Shown piece after piece: positions 15,143 through 24,158 of a stretch of DNA of 64,000 bases. The first letter of the stretch is position 1. Every line of letters starts with the position of its first letter. The stretch covers positions 62,001-126,000 of the forward strand of contig JAAEPW010000350.1 in NCBI GenBank assembly GCA_024232355.1. Direction: 5' to 3'. Made by a program: the position numbers and the translations under genes. This DNA is from Chloroflexota bacterium (GTDB lineage Bacteria; Chloroflexota; Anaerolineae; B4-G1). A model generated the notes under the pieces. The model did no database searches and had not been told where the DNA came from. It saw only the letters and a list, made by a program, of their open reading frames with translations.

Positions 15143-16144
15143 TTAGCGCATCAGAGGCATGCGATGAGGTGCCAACGGCCCCTCGGTGTCTCGCAATCGG
15201 CGGCCCGTGTACTTTAGGAATACGTCGCCCAAACTGGGTTTGGCTACCGAAATATCTTCAACGGTGAACCCGTTGCCGGTTGCCTGAGAAATGATCTCGA
15301 CCAACCGTCGGCTGCCTGAATCAACGCCGATCTGGATCACTGTTCTGCCCACGGTCACACCCTGCACAAAGGACAAGGCCCTGACCTTTTCGGCAAAGCC
15401 GTCGCGGTCACCGTGGCCTATCACACGGATCGTATCCGCGCCCATCTGCTCGATCAGTTCCTGAGGCGACCCTTCCGCCACCAGTTTGCCCAGGTCGATG
15501 ATGCCCACGGTGTCAGCCAATGTCTCGGCTTCGTCCATATAGTGTGTGGTCATTAGCAGCGTCAAGCCCTTTTTCTCCTTCAAGTCGCGCAAATAATCCC
15601 AGATACGCGCGCGGGTCTGAGGGTCTAGGCCCAGCGTTGGCTCATCCAGGAAAAGCACCTCTGGCGTCGTCATCAGAGCGCGAGCTAGCTCTAGCCGTCG
15701 TTTCATACCGCCCGAGTAGGTCTTGGCCTGGCGGTCGGCAGCGTCCTCCAATTCGACCAACGCCAGCAACTCGGCGATCTTGGCCTGACGTTCAACTTTA
15801 TCCTGGGCGTACAGCCGCCCGTGATAGTCCATCACTTGCCGACCCGTTAGCTCGTCGTCCAGGACCATCTCCTGGAAGGTGACGCCGATGCGACGGCGCA
15901 CATCGGCTGCCTGGCTCACTACGTCGAGTCCGGCTACCTTGGCAGAGCCGGCGGTCGGTTCGAGCAGAGTGGTTAACACCGAGATCATCGTCGTCTTGCC
16001 CGCTCCGTTGGGACCCAACAAAGCATAGATGACGTTGGCCGGGATAGATAGATCAACCCCGTCTACAGCCAGCACCTCTTTGTTATACCGTTTTACCAAT
16101 CCCCTTGCTTCGATAGCCAGGGCTTTACTTGTTCGTTCGTTCAT
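15143..16144 (-). CDS. ABC transporter ATP-binding protein (DrrA-like)
   Basis: 333 residues. Walker A is G-P-N-G-A-G-K-T-T, the Q-loop is in T-F-Q-E-M, the signature is Y-S-G-G-M-K-R-R-L, Walker B is V-L-F-L-D-E-P-T-L-G-L-D, and the H-loop is T-T-H-Y-M-D-E-A-E. The roughly 100-residue C-terminal extension (after residue 225) is typical of DrrA/daunorubicin-type exporters. Start ATG 16144 is chosen because AAGGAG lies 9 nt upstream; an in-frame TTG 21 nt earlier would overlap that site. Forms an exporter with the following permease. Confidence 0.92.
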   Translation of the reverse strand: MNERTSKALAIEARGLVKRYNKEVLAVDGVDLSIPANVIYALLGPNGAGKTTMISVLTTLLEPTAGSAKVAGLDVVSQAADVRRRIGVTFQEMVLDDELTGRQVMDYHGRLYAQDKVERQAKIAELLALVELEDAADRQAKTYSGGMKRRLELARALMTTPEVLFLDEPTLGLDPQTRARIWDYLRDLKEKKGLTLLMTTHYMDEAETLADTVGIIDLGKLVAEGSPQELIEQMGADTIRVIGHGDRDGFAEKVRALSFVQGVTVGRTVIQIGVDSGSRRLVEIISQATGNGFTVEDISVAKPSLGDVFLKYTGRRLRDTEGPLAPHRMPLMR

Positions 16145-16174
16145 AACGAATTGTCTCCTTTTCAAAATATGATT

Positions 16175-16681
16175 TTAGGACGATTCGATCCGGGTGATGA
16201 CCTCGTCCAACCATTCCAATTCAGTCGCAAGATGGCGCTTTTGATGTTCGAGCATCAGTTGAAAGCTTCCGTGGCTTTCCTCGTGAGTTTGTACTTTTTG
16301 CAACAGACTTCCGACGATGGCGCGGCGATTTTGCAATAGCGACGTTGTCTCTTCCGCCGGGACCGCATCCAGAAATAACAGCCCAATGTTCCCCACAAAA
16401 TCCACAGGTTTATAATCGGCCAGACTCTTGCGCAGCAATCGCTGGAACGCGGCCTCGCCATTCGGCGTGATGGTGTAAACGCGCCGGGGAGGCCGGTTCC
16501 CCTCTCGTTCCTCTCGAAAGGTAATCCATTCGTCGTCCGTCATCTGGTTGAGCAGGCGGTACGCTGTGGGCTTTTTCAAGTGCACGCTCGTTCCCAGGTG
16601 ACTGTCGATCAATTCGTTCAGTTGGTAGCCGTGCATCTCTTGCATACGTAGCAATCCTAATAGAAGTAATTTCTTTTCCAC
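16175..16681 (-). CDS. PadR-family transcriptional regulator
   Basis: 168 residues. The winged-helix start (E-K-K-L-L-L-L-G-L-L-R-M-Q-E-M-H-G-Y-Q-L-N-E-L-I) and the wing (R-R-V-Y-T-I-T-P-N-G-E-A-A-F) are typical of PadR, and the remaining half is a helical dimerisation domain. I prefer GTG 16681 because GGAGG lies 5 nt upstream, whereas ATG 16693 has no ribosome site. PadR proteins usually repress a neighbouring exporter and respond to its substrate. The DrrAB genes start about 30 nt downstream, in the same transcript. Confidence 0.88.
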   Translation of the reverse strand: MEKKLLLLGLLRMQEMHGYQLNELIDSHLGTSVHLKKPTAYRLLNQMTDDEWITFREEREGNRPPRRVYTITPNGEAAFQRLLRKSLADYKPVDFVGNIGLLFLDAVPAEETTSLLQNRRAIVGSLLQKVQTHEESHGSFQLMLEHQKRHLATELEWLDEVITRIESS

Positions 16682-16719
16682 GCTTACCTCCATAACGTCA
16701 TCTTGTGGTTCATATCAAA

Positions 16720-16735
16720 TAGTCCATACTGACTA
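16720..16735. promoter_or_regulatory. Putative PadR operator
   Basis: Inverted repeat TAGTC-catact-GACTA positioned just after the predicted start of transcription of the PadR-ABC operon. It is a plausible autoregulatory site; the assignment rests on position only. Confidence 0.35.
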
Positions 16736-16745
16736 ATTACAATGG

Positions 16746-16773
16746 ATTATACCACGTATCTGCATTATGTCAA
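16746..16773 (-). promoter_or_regulatory. Promoter of the PadR-ABC exporter operon
   Basis: Minus-strand TTGACA (16768-16773) and TATAAT (16746-16751), both perfect hexamers, with a 16-nt spacer. The -35 shares bases with the U-run of the preceding terminator. Confidence 0.75.
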
Positions 16774-16807
16774 AAAGGTCCCAAGGGTTTTTCAAGCCCT
16801 TGGGACC
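16772..16807 (-). terminator. Rho-independent terminator after the amidohydrolase gene
   Basis: Perfect 11-bp stem GGTCCCAAGGG (16777-16787) with CCCTTGGGACC (16797-16807), followed on the minus strand by TTTTT. It is placed 29 nt after the amidohydrolase stop. Confidence 0.85.
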
Positions 16808-16835
16808 TTGGTACTTTTTCTGAATATAGTTTAAT

Positions 16836-18242
16836 TTATCCGCTTGGTAATGTAGACTTCATATATGGCACTTTTTGTTCCCACACTTTTCGCTGATCGG
16901 GATGCTCTTGAAAGAACCGTTCGATGATTTCTTCAACCTTGGCCTGCGCCGTCAAAACTGCTTGTTTCATATCGATGCTGGTCAGTTCCCCACCCCGTTT
17001 CAAAATCCTCCCATCCACGATGACGGTACTGACGTCAGCTGGAGATCCATACAGTACGATACTGGTCAATGGGTCTTTGGTGGGTGTTAGATAGGGATTT
17101 CTCAAGTCAATCATAATGAGGTCGGCCGTTTTTCCTGGCTCAAGAGAACCGACCTAGTCATCAATCCCCAACGTTTCCGCTCCCCCTCTGGTAGCCAATT
17201 CTAGCATCTCGTAAAATGTGGGGCGAAAGGTCACACGCTCGCGGGCCAGCATCTCTTCGGCTCCCTCGATCAGGCGAGCGCGCGCACTCTGGCCTTGGAG
17301 ATTCTGTCGAATCAGTTGGAACATGTCGTGGTGATAATCGTCGGTTCCCAATCCGATCGAGATGCCCATATCCAACCAACGCACCAGAGGACTGGTGGTA
17401 TAGCGACAGTGAAGAATGCCGATACCGGAATCCGCAATAAGCTGAGTATCTTTTTCCGTGGCATAGGCGCAGTGAGCGGCGGTGAGTTGCTTGTTCAAGA
17501 TGCCCAGATCGTGCAGATGTTGGGGAGGTGTTTTGCCATACACTCTTTGCACCTGTTTGACCTCTCGCCAACTCTGGGAGAGATGCGTGGTCATTCTGAG
17601 GCCATGCGTTTCGGCAAACTCCTTACACTTGATAAATGTTTCGGCGGTTGCCAGGTCAGGCGCCTTTGGGCCCATTGCGACTGTGATGCGCCCATTTTCT
17701 TTCCCGTGCCAGTTGTGATAAAAATCGACCGCGCGTTGAAAGGCAGCCTGGCCCTTTTCCGGCAAGTAGTTGTATTCTCCTGTCTTGAGGATTTCCAAGT
17801 CTACCTCTTCAATATCGGATACCAATATGGCCCGGTTACCGGCCTCGGCCACGGCGTGAGCGAACCCGTCGGGATAGGTGTAAATCACCATAGCCGTGGT
17901 GCAACCCCCATAGATCAATTCTGCACAGGAAGCAAGACCCAAATCCGCCATATCATTGGGATGGCGGTATCCTTCCAGTGGTAGATTGACTTGATAAAAA
18001 TCCCCGATCAGCCCGTATACGCCTCTGAAATATTGCTGGAGATGGGAGTGGGCATTCACGAATCCAGGCAGGACGACTTGATGCTCGGCATCTATGATCG
18101 TGTCGGGCGGCTGGGGAATTTCCTCGATTTTCCCCACGGCCACGATCTTGTCATCTTTTATGTACAGGTCTCCGCGACGATGTACTGTCTTTTGCTTATC
18201 CATAGTCGCGATAAAGCCATTTTTAATTAGAATGCTCGTCAT
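16836..18242 (-). pseudogene. Metal-dependent amidohydrolase interrupted by one in-frame TAG
   Basis: Cytosine-deaminase/TrzN-like amidohydrolase. From ATG 18242 (GGAGG 8 nt upstream) 362 codons run to TAG at 17154-17156, then 105 codons continue in the same frame to a stop at 16836. Metal ligands are visible: H-S-H-L in the first part, a His in T-T-H-L-S-Q-S, A-A-H-C-A-Y and the Asp of G-T-D-D-Y. The part after the amber is the conserved family end (V-G-S-L-E-P-G-K-T-A-D-L-I). Both halves are otherwise clean. TAG ends many genes here, so this is best read as a recent nonsense mutation or sequence error. The first piece keeps all metal ligands and might fold. Confidence 0.85.
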
Positions 18243-18387
18243 TTCTGTTTCCTCCAAGGTGGGTGCTCAAGTGTTTTGATAAAAGCAAGATCGAGAGGTC
18301 GATTTCAATCATAATGGATGTTGGGAACTTTGACAACTCGTCCCTGGTTGACTAATAAAACTAACGGGATACCAAATGCAAAAGACT

Positions 18388-18468
18388 AACCGCTGATAAA
18401 CACAGATAAACGCAGATTTTCAAGCTAGTTCAACATTCATCTGCGTGAATCTGCGTTCATCCGCAGTT
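18388..18468. repeat. Imperfect foldback repeat with GCAGAT arms
   Basis: Two 30-base arms (18388-18417 and 18439-18468) are inverted copies matching at about 24 of 30 positions, built from CGCAGAT and GAACGCAG-like units. It sits in the roughly 330-base gap between the amidohydrolase and the DUF362 gene, which otherwise shows no gene. Confidence 0.6.
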
Positions 18469-18591
18469 CTAAAGAGATTTGTCAGTCAATCAGTAACTCG
18501 CCCTTTGATTATTTCCACAAAGAAAACTGGACAGCTACCCTGAAGTAGAGTATACTTTGGCCGATTGAAAAATTGGTATATGGGAGGTAAT

Positions 18592-19839
18592 ATGAGTGTA
18601 GAATTTCCCGGAAAGGGCAAGGTAGCCGTCCTGAAAACCAGCCCAGAGACGGTGATGGAGGATTACGCCCGTTTGATGGAACTGGCGGGCTTTCGGACCG
18701 TCTTGCCCCAAGACAAAGAAACCCTTTTGAAAATCAACATCTCCTGGCAGACTTGGTACCCTGCCTGCTCGACCGCTCCGTGGCAACTGGAAGGCGTGAT
18801 CCGCGCACTCCAGGCCGCGGGCTATGAGAACCTGATCGGCGCTCATAACAACACCGTCGTCGTGAACTCTTACGTGGGTGAGGAGAACAACAAGCACAAG
18901 TATGCTGTCGAAAAGTATGGCGTGCGCAATGTTCATCTCTATGAGCCAGAGTACAACTGGGTGCGCTACGAGCCAAAGCGACCCTTTCTCGTACTGGACA
19001 AGGTCTATCCCGATGGCGTGTACATCCCCGAAATGTTCATCGGGCGCAACATCATCCAATTGCCCACGGTAAAGACGCACGTCTTTACCACCGTCACTGG
19101 CGCGATGAAGAACGCGTTCGGCGGCCTGCTGGGGCAGAAACGTCACTGGACCCATTCCGTCATCCACGAGACGCTGGTGGATTTGCTAATGATCCAGCAA
19201 GATATCCATCCCGGGCTCTTTGCCGTGATGGACGGCACATTTGCCGGAGATGGTCCCGGTCCCCGTGCGATGCGTCCGCACGAGAAAGACATCATCCTGG
19301 CCTCCGCCGACCAGGTGGCGATTGACGCCATGTCGGCCAAGATGCAGGGTTTTGACCCACTCTCGCTCCCCTTTATCCGCCTCGCGCACGAGATGGGGTT
19401 GGGCGTGGGCGATCCCGACCAGATCGAGATCGTGGGAGAGGATCAAGATTGGGTGATGGATCAAAACTGGCATTTCGTTCAGGAGGACACCTTTGCCAGC
19501 CGGGGGCAAAAGGCCATCTACCACGGGGCGTTGCACCCGTTCGAGCCGTTACTGCTCAAGACGCCACTGGTGCCCTGGTCATATTTTGCCAGCAACTTTT
19601 ACCACAACGTCTATTGGTACCCCTTTGTGGGGCGCAAACGAGTAGAGGCCGCGCTGGAAAGCAAGTGGGGCCGGATGTTCAATGAATACGGAGCCGACGC
19701 TGGGCTGCGTGGCGCGGTGATGCCGGGAATGGAACCCAAGACCGTCACGACCACTGCCATCGGCCTGGGCGCTTTGGCCGCAGCATTAGGCGCAGGCGCG
19801 TGGTGGCTATCGCGTCAGCGCAAAGGAGATAAGAAATGA
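18592..19839 (+). CDS. DUF362 domain protein with C-terminal membrane anchor
   Basis: 415 residues from ATG 18592 (GGGAGG at 18582-18587). The DUF362 core is seen in L-K-I-N-I-S-W-Q-T, Q-L-P-T-V-K-T-H-V-F-T-T-V-T-G-A-M-K-N-A-F-G-G and V-M-D-G-T-F-A-G-D-G-P-G-P-R. No ferredoxin-type Cys clusters are present, unlike many DUF362 proteins. The last about 25 residues form one hydrophobic helix followed by S-R-Q-R-K-G-D-K-K, so it is likely tail-anchored with the bulk in the cytoplasm. The stop overlaps the next gene's start (ATGA). Function unknown. Confidence 0.8.
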   Translation: MSVEFPGKGKVAVLKTSPETVMEDYARLMELAGFRTVLPQDKETLLKINISWQTWYPACSTAPWQLEGVIRALQAAGYENLIGAHNNTVVVNSYVGEENNKHKYAVEKYGVRNVHLYEPEYNWVRYEPKRPFLVLDKVYPDGVYIPEMFIGRNIIQLPTVKTHVFTTVTGAMKNAFGGLLGQKRHWTHSVIHETLVDLLMIQQDIHPGLFAVMDGTFAGDGPGPRAMRPHEKDIILASADQVAIDAMSAKMQGFDPLSLPFIRLAHEMGLGVGDPDQIEIVGEDQDWVMDQNWHFVQEDTFASRGQKAIYHGALHPFEPLLLKTPLVPWSYFASNFYHNVYWYPFVGRKRVEAALESKWGRMFNEYGADAGLRGAVMPGMEPKTVTTTAIGLGALAAALGAGAWWLSRQRKGDKK

Positions 19840-20201
19840 TCGATATGGCCGAACTAGGTGCATTATTTGGGGGCCTGCGGGCCTCTGTCACCGTTTCCGA
19901 CGAAGAATTCCGCATCATCTTTATGAACGACCTGGCCATCGAGCACTATGGGTACGGGGGCGGTGAAAAGTTGATCGGCACCAATCTTCTCGATTGTCAC
20001 AACGAAAACTCACAGACCATGCTCCGCGAGATGTACGTCCGCTACCGCGCTGGCGACCTAACGCCCACCCGCTATCATCAAGACAAGGGTGACAATATTG
20101 GAAAGAGCAATGCTTTCATCCCACTGATAGTACAAGGCCAGTTCCGAGGTGTTGTGGAACTGATCTGGAATGAACGCTCCGATCTGGTAATCGAAGCGTA
20201 G
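19836..20201 (+). CDS. Stand-alone PAS-like domain protein
   Basis: 121 residues. S-D-E-E-F-R-I-I-F-M-N-D-L-A-I-E-H-Y-G and L-I-G-T-N-L-L-D-C-H match the opening strands and helix of a PAS fold, and the end G-V-V-E-L-I-W-N fits its last strand. The C-H in L-D-C-H-N-E-N-S could be a ligand or redox site. No output domain. It is translationally coupled to the DUF362 gene, suggesting a sensor for that protein. Confidence 0.7.
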   Translation: MIDMAELGALFGGLRASVTVSDEEFRIIFMNDLAIEHYGYGGGEKLIGTNLLDCHNENSQTMLREMYVRYRAGDLTPTRYHQDKGDNIGKSNAFIPLIVQGQFRGVVELIWNERSDLVIEA

Positions 20202-20234
20202 ACCCAAATACATATTCATTTTATGGAGGTTTCA

Positions 20235-21404
20235 ATGCATCGCGTACGCAATTTTGTCTCTGAACGTATCGCCACAGTTCCCCCATCCGGCATCCGGCGC
20301 TTTTTCGATATCGCCGCCACGATGGAGGACGTCATCAGCTTGGGCATTGGCGAGCCCGATTTCGATACCCCTGAGCCGATCGTGCGGGCAGGCATCGAGG
20401 CGCTGGAGAAAGGAGAGACCCACTACTCCTCCAACTCGGGCATGATCGAGCTGCGCAGCGCCCTGGCCGAGCATCTGGACAAGATGTATGGCCAGACCTA
20501 CAACCCAGAGAACGAGATACTGATCACCGTCGGTGTTTCGGAGGCCCTGTACCTGGCTTTCGCCGCCACGCTCGATCCCGGTGATGAGGTCATTATCCCT
20601 GAACCTTGTTTCGTCTCTTATGCGCCGGAGGTTATCTTTGCCGGGGGAACGCCCGTCACAGTGCCAACCACCGTCGAGAACAATTTTCAGGTCACAGCCG
20701 CGGATATAGCGGCTGCCGTTACCCCACGCACCAAGGCGCTGCTGATTGGCTATCCCAACAACCCCACCGGCGCGGTGATGAGCCGCGAGCGCCTTAACGA
20801 GATCGCCGCCGTCGCCGAAAAACACGACCTGCTGGTTATCTCGGATGAGATCTATGATCGGTTGGTCTATGGCGTCGACCACGTTTGTTTCCCCAGCTTG
20901 CCGGGGATGTACGACCGCACCGTTCTGTTGCAGGGATTTTCCAAGAACTATGCGATGACCGGCTGGCGGGTGGGATACATCGCCGCCCCGGCCGATATTT
21001 TGGACAAGATGCGCCTAGTGCACCAGTACACGATCATGTGCGCGCCGACCATCTCCCAGCACGCGGCCCTGGCCGCTCTGAAGGAAGGCGAGCCCTACGT
21101 GCAAGAGATGGTGGCCGAGTACGACCGCCGCCGCCGCCTCATCGTGGACGGACTGAACAACATTGGCCTCAAATGCTTTGAGCCGCAGGGTGCGTTTTAT
21201 GCTTTCCCGTCCATCGAGATCACCGGAATGGATGGAACCGAGTTCGCCGAGACACTGTTGGAAGAAGAACAAGTGGCCCTAGTGCCTGGCGGCGCCTTTG
21301 GAGAAGCCGGAAAAGGCTATGTACGCTGCTCCTATGCTACCGCCTACGAAAAGCTCGAACAAGCCCTAGAACGACTACAGCGATTCGTGCGTCGACACGG
21401 ATAG
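20235..21404 (+). CDS. Pyridoxal-phosphate aminotransferase, class I/II
   Basis: 389 residues. Fold type I aminotransferase close to aspartate/aromatic aminotransferases: S-L-G-I-G-E-P-D-F-D-T-P at the start, Y-P-N-N-P-T-G-A-V in the middle, D-E-I-Y-D-R-L-V-Y (Asp and Tyr contacting the cofactor), the PLP Lys in G-F-S-K-N-Y-A-M-T-G-W-R-V-G-Y, and a substrate-carboxylate Arg in V-R-C-S-Y-A. Start ATG 20235 follows GGAGG at 20225-20229; the ATG at 20223 overlaps that site. It lies next to an amino acid importer, so a catabolic role for branched-chain or aromatic amino acids is reasonable but not proven. Confidence 0.92.
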   Translation: MHRVRNFVSERIATVPPSGIRRFFDIAATMEDVISLGIGEPDFDTPEPIVRAGIEALEKGETHYSSNSGMIELRSALAEHLDKMYGQTYNPENEILITVGVSEALYLAFAATLDPGDEVIIPEPCFVSYAPEVIFAGGTPVTVPTTVENNFQVTAADIAAAVTPRTKALLIGYPNNPTGAVMSRERLNEIAAVAEKHDLLVISDEIYDRLVYGVDHVCFPSLPGMYDRTVLLQGFSKNYAMTGWRVGYIAAPADILDKMRLVHQYTIMCAPTISQHAALAALKEGEPYVQEMVAEYDRRRRLIVDGLNNIGLKCFEPQGAFYAFPSIEITGMDGTEFAETLLEEEQVALVPGGAFGEAGKGYVRCSYATAYEKLEQALERLQRFVRRHG

Positions 21405-21433
21405 AAAACACTGGCGACAAAACTCAAAACACT

Positions 21434-21503
21434 GTAGCCGCGTTTTCCATCGCAACGAGTTGCGCACGCGTGCCGAGCGGCGCGCTATGGAAAGCGCGGC
21501 TAC
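21434..21503. repeat. Palindromic dispersed repeat, complete copy
   Basis: Left arm at 21434-21453 (starting GTAGCCGCG) and right arm at 21481-21503 (ending CGCGGCTAC) are inverted copies with about 18 of 20 matches. The right arm is identical over 23 bases to 6022-6044. Confidence 0.7.
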
Positions 21504-21528
21504 ATTCGTTTCCCTCCCTCATTGACAT

Positions 21529-21564
21529 TTGTGGCACAAGCAAATAAATGCTATAATTTGTGCC
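21529..21564 (+). promoter_or_regulatory. Promoter and flanking inverted repeat for the liv operon
   Basis: TTGTGG (21529-21534) and a perfect TATAAT (21552-21557) have a 17-nt spacer. A perfect 7-bp inverted repeat, GGCACAA (21533-21539) and TTGTGCC (21558-21564), brackets the -10, a natural operator position. The untranslated leader would be about 180 nt. Confidence 0.55.
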
Positions 21565-21746
21565 GTCGAGCGCATTGACCAAGTGCCGACCTCCAGGTGC
21601 AACCACCATACACCGACAAGCGAGTTCCTCAAACCCGCACCCTCAGGTCGCAGGAAAGGAGGTGCAACGCGAAAGAAATAGATTTACGTATTCCTCGATT
21701 CTTGTTCAATAGGATATCAGCTAGTTTAAAAAGGGAGGATGTAACC

Positions 21747-22916
21747 ATGTTAAAAAGAATCACACTTTTGTTCTTGGCGTTGATCATAGTTATTCCCACT
21801 TTGACCAGTTGCGGTGGGGGAGCAAACACGATCAAGATTGGGCTGGACGTGCCGATGACGGGTGAGCTTGCTGATGTTGGTTCCCAGTCTCAACGCGCAG
21901 CCGAAATGCAAGTCGCAGAGATCAACGAGGCCGGTGGCCTGGACATTGGCGGAAAAAAGTATACCATTGAGCTAGTCGTAGAGGACAACGAAACCAAAGC
22001 CGAATCGGCCACAGCAGCGGCGACCAAGTTGATCACCCAAGATCAGGTGATCGCCATTCTTGGTCCCCAGTCCAGCAAACAGGCCGTGCCCACCGGCGAG
22101 GTAGCCAATGAAAATGAGACCCCGATGATCAGCCCCTGGTCCACCAACCCCAACACTACCTTGGACCGCCCGTGGGTTTTCCGTGGCTGTTTCCTCGACC
22201 CCTTCCAGGGGCCGGTAGTAGCCAACTTTGTGACCGATGAGTTTGGCTTTACCAAGGCAGCCGTGCTATACGACGTGGCCTCTGACTATCCTAAGGGATT
22301 GGCCGAGAACTTTCGCGATGCCTGGGAGACACTGCATGGAGCAGGCTCGGTGGTGGCCTTTGAGAGCTTTACTACCGGCGACGCGGACTTTAGCGCCCAG
22401 TTGACCAAGATCAAGGGGTCCGGTGCGGAAGTGCTCTTTACACCCCAGTATTACAACGAGGTACCACTGATTGTTCAGCAGGCCCAGGAGCTGGGGCTGT
22501 CACAGATCATCGTCGGTTCAGATAGCTGGGGGTCCGGACCAACCTTGGATCTGTGTGGCGATGCCTGCGAAGGGCTGTTCTTTAGCACCCACTACGCCGC
22601 CGAGGGCGCGACGGGAGCCACCAAAGCGTTCATCGACGCTTACGAGGCAGCGCACGATGAGACCCCCGGAGACGTAGCCGCCCTCACCTGGGACTCGATG
22701 GGGCTCTTGCTACAGGCTCTCCAGAACACCGGCGGCCTGAGCGGCGATCTGGCCCAGGACCGTGAGGCCGTAAAGAACGAACTGGCCAAAATCAGGGACT
22801 TTGCCGGCATCACGGGCAATATGACGTTTACGCCGGATGGTGACCCCATCAAGTGTGCCGTCATTGTCAAGATCGACGGTGGCAAGTTCACTTTCTACGA
22901 CTCGGCCTGCCCGTAA
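21747..22916 (+). CDS. livK: Branched-chain amino acid ABC transporter, substrate-binding lipoprotein
   Basis: 389 residues. A lipoprotein signal with lipobox L-T-S-C precedes a Gly-rich linker. The mature part is a type I periplasmic binding fold: I-K-I-G-L-D-V-P-M-T-G-E-L-A near the start, I-T-Q-D-Q-V-I-A-I-L-G-P-Q-S-S, and K-A-A-V-L-Y-D. It anchors outside the membrane and delivers leucine/isoleucine/valine or related substrates. Start ATG 21747 has GGGAGG upstream; a longer in-frame reading begins before the signal peptide and is rejected. Confidence 0.93.
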   Translation: MLKRITLLFLALIIVIPTLTSCGGGANTIKIGLDVPMTGELADVGSQSQRAAEMQVAEINEAGGLDIGGKKYTIELVVEDNETKAESATAAATKLITQDQVIAILGPQSSKQAVPTGEVANENETPMISPWSTNPNTTLDRPWVFRGCFLDPFQGPVVANFVTDEFGFTKAAVLYDVASDYPKGLAENFRDAWETLHGAGSVVAFESFTTGDADFSAQLTKIKGSGAEVLFTPQYYNEVPLIVQQAQELGLSQIIVGSDSWGSGPTLDLCGDACEGLFFSTHYAAEGATGATKAFIDAYEAAHDETPGDVAALTWDSMGLLLQALQNTGGLSGDLAQDREAVKNELAKIRDFAGITGNMTFTPDGDPIKCAVIVKIDGGKFTFYDSACP

Positions 22917-22976
22917 CAAGTGGCCGAAATACTTCCCTTTACCATCTCTATTCTAGAGAGGGAATGAATTGGAGAG

Positions 22977-23010
22977 GAGAGGGGTCTTGATATTCAGGCC
23001 CCTCTCTTTC
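22977..23010 (+). terminator. Terminator or attenuating hairpin after the binding-protein gene
   Basis: Stem GAGAGGGG (22977-22984) with CCCCTCTC (22999-23006), followed by TTTCT. Position after the binding protein and before the permeases suggests partial termination that keeps the binding protein in excess. Confidence 0.65.
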
Positions 23011-23066
23011 TAATACAAAAAAGGTACTATTCGGCTTATTACAGAAAAGACATTCTCAGGCTCTCA

Positions 23067-23155
23067 GCCCTCGTCCCCGAGGGCGGCTCTAGTGCGAGCG
23101 TCTTGTTCAGAGGGCATTCTCTGCACAAGACGCCCCCGAGACGGGGGCCGGGAGC
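23067..23155. repeat. Nested foldback repeat, copy 2
   Basis: An outer palindrome (CCCTCGTCCCCGAGGG... matched by ...GAGACGGGGGCCGGGAG) encloses an inner hairpin, GCGTCTTGT with ACAAGACGC around CAGAG...CTCTG. It aligns with the element at 9041-9120. Confidence 0.65.
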
Positions 23156-23195
23156 AGCAGATAAGTAGAATACTCTTAGCCCCAAGGAGGCACGT

Positions 23196-24152
23196 ATGAC
23201 ACTAGCAATCTTTCTTCAGCACCTGCTCAACGCCCTACAGTGGGGCAGCTTTTATGCCCTGATCGCCCTGGGCTATACTATGGTTTACGGCGTCCTGCTG
23301 TTGATTAACTTTGCCCACGGCGATATCTTTATGGTCGGCGCTTTTATCGCGTACTTTATTGCTGTCTTTTTGCTGGGCGAGGGCGCTATTGCCTTGCCGT
23401 TCACCTTACCCACCTGGCTCATCCTGGTGTTGACCCTGCTAGGTTCGATGGCTGTGACAGCGGGGGTAGGCGTGACCATCGAGCGCGTGGCCTACCGGCC
23501 CTTGCGAGAGCGAGGTGCCAATCGCCTCTATTTGGTCATCACCGCCCTGATGATCGGTCTCTTTTTGGAATACCTGAACCTGGCATCGCTGGGCGGTGCC
23601 GCCCGAGGTTTCCCGGAACTGATCGAGACCAAGATATACACCGTCGGAGGCGTGAACTTTACCAACATCAAACTCATCGTTATCGGGCTGACCATCGTGG
23701 TGATGATCGGCTTGGAAGTATTCCTGCGCCGCACCAAGATCGGCCTGGCTATGCGGGCCATCTCTTACGACAAGACAGCCGTGCCCTTGATGGGGGTACC
23801 GATGAACGCCATCATCACCGCTACCTTTGTCATTGGCTCGTCGCTGGCAGCGCTGGCCGGCATTATGTATGGATCGGCCTATCACAGAATCAGCTTTGAC
23901 ATGGGCATTCTCGTGGGCTGGAAGGCGTTCATCGCCGCTGTTGTAGGCGGGATCGGAGAGGTCAAAGGTGCCGTGGTGGGGGGCTTTCTCCTGGCATTCA
24001 TCGAGATTTTCGTCGTGGCCCTCGGCTCGGTCCCCGGTTTTGAGTGGCTGTCCTCCACCTACCGTGACCTCGTGTCCTTTACCGTTCTATTGGTGATCCT
24101 GACCATCAGGCCAACCGGCATCTTTGGTGTGGCCCGCAGGCAAAAGGTGTAG
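23196..24152 (+). CDS. livH: Branched-chain amino acid ABC transporter permease (LivH type)
   Basis: 318 residues, about eight membrane helices. Family motifs are G-S-F-Y-A-L-I-A-L-G-Y-T-M-V-Y-G near the N-terminus, I-N-F-A-H-G-D-I-F-M-V-G-A, and G-W-K-A-F-I-A-A-V-V-G-G-I-G near the C-terminus, the coupling segment to the ATPases. Start ATG 23196 follows AAGGAGG. First of four tightly linked genes after a hairpin and a repeat. Confidence 0.95.
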   Translation: MTLAIFLQHLLNALQWGSFYALIALGYTMVYGVLLLINFAHGDIFMVGAFIAYFIAVFLLGEGAIALPFTLPTWLILVLTLLGSMAVTAGVGVTIERVAYRPLRERGANRLYLVITALMIGLFLEYLNLASLGGAARGFPELIETKIYTVGGVNFTNIKLIVIGLTIVVMIGLEVFLRRTKIGLAMRAISYDKTAVPLMGVPMNAIITATFVIGSSLAALAGIMYGSAYHRISFDMGILVGWKAFIAAVVGGIGEVKGAVVGGFLLAFIEIFVVALGSVPGFEWLSSTYRDLVSFTVLLVILTIRPTGIFGVARRQKV

Positions 24153-24158
24153 AGAACT

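Noticed and set aside
17154..17156. Amber codon in the amidohydrolase as a pyrrolysine or recoded site
   Set aside because: TAG is the natural stop of several neighbouring genes, including the NrdD chain, the activase, the HAD gene and livH, and no Pyl machinery is visible.
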